Assembly: GCA_006937955.1 (NCBI GenBank)
Contig: SSNP01000106.1
Location: 542,934 to 606,933 of the forward strand
Length of the DNA: 64,000 nt
Direction of reading: 5' to 3'
Source: Pachypanchax playfairii
Lineage: Eukaryota; Chordata; Actinopteri; Cyprinodontiformes; Aplocheilidae
Shown piece after piece: positions 57,575 to 64,000 of this stretch (position 1 is its first letter; every line of letters starts with the position of its first letter). Both the position numbers and the translations under genes were made by a program. The notes under the pieces are model-generated. The model searched no databases, was not told the origin of the DNA, and worked only from the letters and a program-made list of their open reading frames with translations.

Positions 57575-60500
57575 TTACTGACTCCCGTACATCAAAGTAA
57601 GAGGCTCTTTCTCTCCTCGCTCCACGGCAGAGAAGTTACAAAGGATCCTGCTCTGACTTTTAGTGTCTCGGTCCTTCAGAAACATGATCTTACTGAAAGC
57701 AGCAGCCTGCAATAGAACAGTAACAATATTACATAGTTATACTGTCAAATTTAGCAACATGTAAATCTCTTAATGTCCAGTACCTGTGATCGGTTTTGGT
57801 GATGAGGACGGCAGGTAATGATTATAATAAAGGAGAAAGTTGCTACGAGAACGGCAGCACATGACAGGATGAAGAAAAGAGGGATGTTGTCTGCAGAAAA
57901 CAAACACAAATCATGTTATAGTACATTTTAAAAGGATAGTTCGGATCTTTAAAAGTCCCATTCAGTGGAAAGGTCAAAAACAAAACAGCTAAGAAGTATT
58001 TGCCCTTGACATATTTTCCTGTTTCTGCTTTTTTCAGATCCATCCATCATTATCTTCACCTGCTAATTCTTATTGAGGGTCACGAGTAGCTGGTGTGTGT
58101 CTCCAGCTGTCATTGGGTGAGAGGCGGAGCCAACCCTGGACAGGTCACCTGTCCATAACGGGGCATTTTTTCAGATTGCAAAACAAATTTTACTATTTGC
58201 AGTTTGCAGAAAGAAAAAGGTAAATGTCTCACATTCAAATTGGTTTTCTGATATGAAACATTTAAGTGTGACCAAAAAACAAGAACCTTCAAGGGGGTTA
58301 ATACTTTTCACAGTGCTGAAGCTGCTGGTGCCACCGTTTGCACTTTTAAATAGTCATAGTCATGTTATAAGTAATTTTTGGCAATAAAAAGCTTTAAACT
58401 GCTGTGTGTTTTTAGATCTTGGGGGTGTATTAGGTTAACACCAATTCACTACGGGTAAAATTAAACTCTATTTCTCCAAACTGAAGTTGTTCAAAGACTT
58501 TTTTACATTAAGAAATACATTAATTGTTCACCAATTTTTTACAGAAACCCACTTCAACACATCTGAACTACAGTTTTAAAGTTTCTTTCCTTTTCTAAAC
58601 ACATCATGATTGTCATTTGGTGTCTTGTGAACAAAGAAACGGTTTCACCTGCATGTTGGATTCAGCTCCTGGTTAAGGTAAACCAACCTTTCAGGGAAAC
58701 AACTCAAACTCCTAAACAACTTCTTGATGTAAAAGGAAATTAAAACTGTTTATTATTTGACTATTGGATCATAATTGTAAATGGATCACAACATGAGTAA
58801 ATCAGTTAAGCATGTTAGACATGTGAGGTCTGGTCAGATCACGCTCTTCTAATCGGTTTGGGTTCTTCTTTGTGTGTCTGTGGTGCCACGCGGGAAATTT
58901 TATGTGAAAAACCGCATGACACAGCACAATGTTAAGAATTCTTCTTCATTAGGAAAAACTAATACTGTGTTTTCTTCTTTAGTATAAAGTCACAGGCTTA
59001 TGTTTGTTTAATAAAATCTATAGTTACCTATAGTTACATTTTGACAAAAAGTTGATTTTTTTTATACACAGTGAGAAATAAAGATCTGACAATGAATCAA
59101 TACATCTGAAAGCAGAATGGCAAAATTATTAATCAGAATAATTACACATAACATTTTAAACTGGAAAATTATATAATATATTTAAACAAATAACAATATT
59201 TGATATCCATGTCATTTCAGCAGATTTTCACTATCTTAAATTAATAAATTTGACACTTGGTTTCCATACAGCTCAATATTTAATGTCTATTTACATGGAT
59301 ATTTACAATAAAACTAAATGTGCTTCTAATTTTTGAACATGGTGCTGTATTTTTATTTCAACCCTTAATTTGTCTGACAATTAAAGACTTCTTGAACATT
59401 TGTAGGCAACATAATTAAAAATTGCACGTTTTTATTAATTACTTGTGTTATTTTGAAAACTGAAACCCAAATCCAGAGTCTCACGTTTTTGACATGCTCA
59501 CAAAGTTTGACTAGAAAAAGGACGCAGCAAAAAACAAAAAATATATTTTTAAAGAATCTGGATTTACCAGTCTAACTTCTGTTTTCACCTCATTGAGCTT
59601 TAAGATGTTCCTTGATGACTAATTATTGACATTTTTTAAAAATTTGATACAACTGATTTAAAAGATACTGGCGACCTGTCCAGGGTGTCCCCCACCTCTA
59701 GACACTAGCAACCCTGAACAGGAAGAGGCAGGTTCAAAAGATGGATGGATGGATGGATGGATGGATGGTTGGTTTTAAAGGTTAAGGTGATTAGCAAAGG
59801 CATTAAAATTAAACAGAAAAGGACCAAGACTAGATCCTTGTGGAACTCCATTAGCTTTGCTGATTGTCTTTCAGTCACTGTCTTTTTCTGATTTCTGTTT
59901 TATTTGTTAGCGTTTATGTGTCTGAGTGAGTGTGTTGTGAAGTTGTTCACTTACTGTTCCTCTTGACGTAAAGACTAAAGGAGGTCTGCAGATTGCTGAT
60001 GTCATTGCGGACACTTATGTCCAAACAGTGGACACCAGTAGAGGTGAAAGTGTGGTTCAGACGCAGGGTGTTTTCATACAGCATGGTCAGCGTGCAGCCC
60101 ACTGTCATTTCAGGCTCACAGTTTGTGAGAAAACGCCAACAAACCCATAATGGAGGACTAATCACACAAAATGGAAAGAATTCCAGTTCATGGTAATGGG
60201 TCAAATTAGTTCAGGTGTACTTTAACCTCAGAAATAGGAGGATGCTCTTTGTGTAATTTCAACATTTTAATTAAACTGATGTGATTTCTATAATGTAACA
60301 TAGTATTTTTTAGTGGAAATTTAGACCTAAATGAAAATAAATTTACCAAATGCAGCTTACCTTCCATCAACAGCAAAAGCCAAACTACTGTTCTGAGACA
60401 CCTTATAATCTGAAGATCCTTTCAGTTCAATGTTTTTGATGGGATCTGAAAATGAATGTTAGAGATTGGTTAATTTTAACATTTCAAAGATTAATTTAAA

Positions 60501-62246
60501 CACAACATGCACCACCAATTTTAAATAATATCATATGTAAAAGATTATCATAAGATTTTACTCTTTAATGTAGAGAAAACATTAGAAATTTACCACAAAA
60601 ATGTGACTGGCAAAAGTGTATTGTACAAGCTGGATTTTCCTGTCATGTGAACAAGTGGGGAAAAGGCACTTTGGAGCTAATTATACTGTAAAAACAAAAT
60701 CTGTAAAGAAATTCCAAAGCATGATTTAGATATAAACTCTAATGCCCCTTTTCCACCGACAAATCGGCACGTCGCGCTTGAGAGCGGTACAGTATAGCGC
60801 GGATCAACTCGCTTGAGGCGGTGGAAACATAAAGCGGACGTAAATGGGGATAGGGGCGTGCCCATCTGGCTATGAAAAGTGGCGCGCAAAAGTCTTTGTC
60901 CGCGACGTCACAGCGCGTGAAACAACAACAACAATGGCGGATATACGTGTGTTTTTGTACTTTGCACTCTGTGGTTCATTTTGGTTGGTTTGATTTTTGG
61001 TTCTTGTGGAGGAAGTCGCCGTTGTCTGTCGGTGGAAAAGCGGCAAAAGTGTGTACGGCTAAAAGCAGATAGCATTATGCTAAAAATTAAGAAAAAATAA
61101 AAAACAAGCTTGTCTGTCAATTTCCCTTATAGGAAAAAAAATCCATTGATCACACAGGAATGCAACGCGAAAGTTGAACCTGAAAGAAGTTGTGCTCCCC
61201 CTAGTGGCTGGTTCCAGTAATATCATTGGTAAAATACTCTAAATTTCCACAAAATGCCACTATTTTCATCACATTTTGTCTCCTTTTTGTACTAATTATC
61301 ATAAAAGTCTGGGGATATGATATTTAGTATACACTGATGAAAAATGTTATATAATATCCAACAGAATTTATGACATTTGAGGAACAAATTCTATCACAAT
61401 TCAAAAATTTTGTTTAGCAGCATAAACACCTAACAACAATTACGTTGTATGGATACTCAACCAATAAGATTATGTTTTTGAGATTGGTTTTCAAGAACTA
61501 ATATTTAGAGTGAATCTGCTAATATTGTACTTTAAACAATAACATTAGCATAACGTCTATTAGAAAATACATTAATCCGACTAAAACATCAAACTAACCA
61601 AGCACTTGAACATCCATGGAGTAGATGCTGGTGATCGGAGGCGCATATTTGGCCACATTCACTCCAACTTTCAGCTTCAGTGTGTAGTTCCCTGACTCTG
61701 AGTAATGATAGCGAACGACTGGTTCAGTCCCATGTATCACTTCTCTGTGCAAAAGAATGAAAAGGAAACCGTAAGACACTGAAATGAACTCCAAGCCTTT
61801 ACTGAATCTTTTCATCATGATCATTCAAGTACCCGTTGCCTAAATCCCAGGTATAAGTAAATTCTGCTGTGCTGAAATTCCTCAGAGGATCAAAGAGCTC
61901 GAACATCGTCTCTGTGGGAACATCTGACGCCAGTTCTCCAGCGTTCCTTACATAGGTGGCATTACCTTGTGTTTGATAGAAAACTAGCTTCCCGGCAACA
62001 TTTTCTGTTGTGAAAATACAAACATTTTCTGATATGAAAACACAGGAAATACCTTCTTACAAAGTACAGATTAAATACTGAATGACATACCCAATTCTTT
62101 CAAAGGGCCTGCAGTTCCTAACACGATGGGGAAAATCATTAGGAGACACATCAATCTCCATGCTGGATGTTCTCTGTAAGCAGAAAAAGGTTGTAAAAAT
62201 GATCTTACTGTATTCGATTTAGCAGATGTTTGATTTACCTGTTCAT
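57575..62246 (-). CDS. tmem130: TMEM130-like PKD-domain type I membrane protein, complete, 311 aa
   Basis: Exons in transcript order: 62239-62246, 62091-62173, 61833-62004, 61599-61744, 60361-60445, 59955-60157, 57784-57890, 57575-57706 (936 nt including TAA, all phases agree). The first coding exon holds only eight bases (ATG AAC AG). The protein starts MNREHPAWRLMCLLMIF, a signal peptide (cleavage near residue 25). A PKD-type beta-sandwich follows (~37-135) with the typical FTYTWDLGNG (79-88) and YHYSESGNYTLKLKV. A second extracellular region comes next, then one hydrophobic membrane span (~235-258) and a cytoplasmic tail of about 53 residues ending MYGSQ. The domain plan resembles TMEM130, a Golgi-associated relative of PMEL and GPNMB of uncertain function, and the position beside nptx2 and trrap supports the name. 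It is shorter than the human form (about 435 aa from memory). Confidence 0.88.
58020..58165. repeat. LINE-tail-like fragment in tmem130 intron 6
   Basis: It shares GTAGCTGGTGTGTGTCTCC, AGCTGTCATTGGGTGAGAGG and CAACCCTGGACAGGTC with the copies at 36163 and 16690. Confidence 0.6.
59655..59769. repeat. LINE-tail-like fragment ending in (GGAT)n, inverted
   Basis: CTGGCGACCTGTCCAGGGTG..ACCCTGAACAGGAAGAGG is the opposite-strand form of the repeat at 58020, and ends in a run of seven ATGG units (59741-59768). Tetranucleotide tails of this kind are common at the 3' ends of such fish elements. Confidence 0.65.
60743..61041. mobile_element. CpG-rich MITE-like element in tmem130 intron 4
   Basis: The left side CCCTTTTCCACCGACA (60745) and the right side TGTCGGTGGAAAAG (61026) are inverted repeats. 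The 300-bp interior is unusually rich in CG (GCACGTCGCGC, GGCGCGCAAAAG, CCGCGACGTCACAGCGCG) against an AT-rich intron. No reading frame of note and no clear target duplication were seen. The boundary between exon 4 (61599) and exon 5 (60445) of tmem130 is unaffected. Confidence 0.6.
61194..61207 (-). promoter_or_regulatory. CTCF-like binding motif in tmem130 intron 4
   Basis: The minus strand reads CCACTAGGGGGAGC, a near-ideal CTCF core. It is 150 bp beyond the CpG-rich MITE-like element. Confidence 0.5.
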
Positions 62247-63500
62247 ATCTGCTGGTCTTGTCCTTCCAGAGTTCTTAATCTACAATGTGGGAGCTGGAGG
62301 ATGTGAGTGCACAAGGGAGGGATGTGATTCGTCGTGGTATTTGAGAACTTGAGCATGCAAATGTGAACTCTAAAAGCTTAAAATCATCACCATGTGCTTC
62401 AGTCATGAGGCTGAGGACAAAGCAAACAGCCTTTGAAGGAGGCTGTGGTCGTCACTTCAGTGGTATGAGACAACCAATCAAGTGTAAAAAGAGTTATCGT
62501 TTTGGGTTTCATGCATTTCATTAGGAAACAAAGAAGACTGTAAAGCTACAGTTGCACTGTCATGTGAATAGCAGTCACCTGCTGGGGGAGCCAGATCAGA
62601 GCAAGTGATGTAAAGAGGCTGAACAAACTGATAAAGAAGGCTGGTTCCGTTCCGATCTGGATCCACTTGAGTTGATTGTACTAATGAGGATGAAGAACGT
62701 GATGGAAAACCCTCATCATCCTTTTCACACTGTAACTCAACAACAGAGTGTCTTCAGTCAGAAGCTTCTTATTCCTCAGTGGGATATCTCCTGTAATAAA
62801 TATGGTTTGAATGTTATATCACACAATCAAACACTGGACATGTTAATAATCTTTTAGGAATTCAAATAATTTTTCAAGCTTTTCTCTTACATAGAATATT
62901 TCCCACAGTATTCTCACAGTTTATTAACTTTAATTTAATTTTCAAATCATGAAACTTAAACATGCAACGTTTCATTTAGAATTAAAAGAACTGAATATCC
63001 ATCTTAGTAAATTGCCACGTCATGTTATATGTAGAAATCTTCATCTTTGACTGCTGAGCAACTCTCTCACATGGATTGAATATAAGCCCTTAATTTTTTC
63101 TAATCCTATTATATAATCCCATAGCATGTAATCAGTCACGGACTGAAACTATTTTGTCATATTTTTTTATAGATTGCATCATAAATAAGGATTTAGTGAG
63201 TCAAATATGGTTTAATGTAACATTAAAAAAATAATCCTCCTAAATAAACTCAGAAATGAAAATGTCTTTTTTTTTTTTGAGATTTTCAAAATAAAATGGT
63301 AAAATAAAACAATACAACGCTCCCACTGAACTTTACCTTCAGCTTGAAAAGGCATCACTTTTTCAAGAGAATGAATATTTTGCATAATCCCACGTGCAAA
63401 CTGTTGTTTTCTACCGCCCTCTATCGTCTCGTGAGGGTATTTCATCCTAAACCCGCGTGTCAACAATGCGTCACTCATTTCAGATGAGAGTCGCAGCAGA
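62247..63500. other. tmem130-baiap2l1 head-to-head intergenic region
   Basis: About 1.25 kb between two divergent starts. CTACCGCCCTCTATCG at 63411-63426 is a weak CTCF-like match on the minus strand. The start of the tmem130 5' UTR is not defined. No other feature was seen. Confidence 0.6.
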
Positions 63501-63796
63501 AGCTTGTCATTTCACCTGCTAAGCTCTTTAATCAGCGCCACACCTGTCGTCACGTGACCAAACGCACGCGGGCGTCTCTCTCGGTGTTCCAGTCAGTCCG
63601 TGAGTGAGTGAGTCCGCCGCCAGCTGAGCGTCTCTGTGCTCACATGCACCGAGTCAAAGAGTCGTCAGGGATTGTTAATCTCCAGTAAAGAGAATACTTG
63701 GACTACCAAACATCGACTGGACCGTTCCTTTTTTGTTGTTGTTTGTTTTTTAATTTTATTTTACCACCTGCGGGGGGAAAAAAAGCACCTGCCGTC
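63500..63796 (+). promoter_or_regulatory. baiap2l1: Probable baiap2l1 promoter and 5' UTR
   Basis: The stretch at 63530-63650 is locally rich in CG dinucleotides (CACGTGACC, GCACGCGGGCG, CCGCCGCCAG) and precedes the ATG at 63797. After 63700 it becomes T-rich, then GGGGGG-A-rich, just before the start codon. The transcription start is not defined. Confidence 0.5.
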
Positions 63797-63847
63797 ATGT
63801 CTCGCACTGCCGACGGCGTGAATAAGCTCACAGAAAACACTTTCAAG
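63797..63847 (+). CDS. baiap2l1: BAIAP2L1 (IRTKS) first coding exon, gene continues off window
   Basis: The 17 codons MSRTADGVNKLTENTFK end at a GTGAGT donor (63848). They align with the start of human BAIAP2L1, MSRGPEEVNRLTESTYR (from memory), at exactly the same exon boundary. The protein is an I-BAR and SH3 adaptor that bends membrane and promotes actin assembly; this exon is the beginning of the I-BAR domain. A CpG-bearing stretch at ~63500-63660 would be promoter and 5' UTR. Synteny with nptx2, tmem130 and trrap supports the call. A fish paralogue suffix cannot be assigned. Confidence 0.85.
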
Positions 63848-64000
63848 GTGAGTGACAGTTACTGATAATAAAGAAGACGAAGAAGAAAGACAATTAAAAC
63901 ACCTGCTGAAAATGTAGTTCTGTAAGTTTAAAATTCCGAAAGTAAAATAAATTTAAAATGCACTTTATTCCTTTTTCTTTGCCTTTTCTTTCACATAAGA

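Larger units (their letters stand above)
57891..59954. other. tmem130 intron 6
   Basis: Contains two LINE-tail-like fragments in opposite orientation (58020-58165 and 59655-59769). The remaining AT-rich sequence has nothing I recognise. Confidence 0.65.

Noticed and set aside
62478..62666. Minus-strand frame upstream of tmem130 as an extra N-terminal exon
   Set aside because: The signal-peptide start in the eight-base exon explains the gene, and no donor joins this frame in phase.

Overview
This is vertebrate, almost certainly teleost fish, nuclear DNA. Long intron-rich genes use GT-AG splice sites, the coding exons match known vertebrate proteins, and the non-coding space is full of fish-type DNA transposons (Tc1/mariner, hAT), LINE-tail-like fragments and minisatellites. 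A ray-finned fish of the percomorph type would fit, but I cannot fix the species.

Four genes form a block that is also linked in mammals. (1) Positions 1-41.8 kb, minus strand: trrap, the giant HEAT-repeat scaffold of the SAGA and TIP60/NuA4 histone acetyltransferase complexes. I resolved 46 coding exons plus a probable non-coding first exon. Together the coding exons give 7,060 nt in one uninterrupted frame, about 2,353 residues from the initiator Met. The last exon in view runs off the left edge, so the C-terminal FAT, pseudokinase and FATC regions lie outside the window. (2) 46.8-50.9 kb, plus strand: a complete five-exon neuronal pentraxin gene, nptx2 (437 aa), with one GC-AG intron. (3) 57.6-62.2 kb, minus strand: a complete eight-exon gene for a PKD-domain type I membrane protein, tmem130 (311 aa). 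(4) 63.8 kb to the right edge, plus strand: only the first coding exon of baiap2l1, the I-BAR protein IRTKS.

The remainder is introns and intergenic DNA. Trrap introns hold a 33-bp minisatellite of about 26 copies (4.7-5.5 kb), a frameshifted orphan exon-like ORF (9.2-9.5 kb), a hAT element with a perfect 8-bp target duplication (13.9-15.0 kb), a long imperfect inverted-repeat element (16.0-16.7 kb), a decayed Tc1/mariner-like element and one copy of a TTAA-flanked element (22.1-23.5 kb), and LINE-tail-like fragments. The trrap-nptx2 intergenic region holds two wrecked Tc1/mariner copies; in one, a minisatellite has grown out of the glycine-rich codons of the dead transposase. The nptx2-tmem130 intergenic region holds the second TTAA-flanked copy, an LTR-like sequence that abuts a 362-base assembly gap, and an apparently intact Tc1/mariner element with DD36E catalytic spacing at 55.0-56.2 kb.

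I found no RNA genes, CRISPR arrays or bacterial features. The strongest novelty candidates are the intact DD36E transposon, the minisatellite born inside its dead relative, and the TTAA-flanked element pair.
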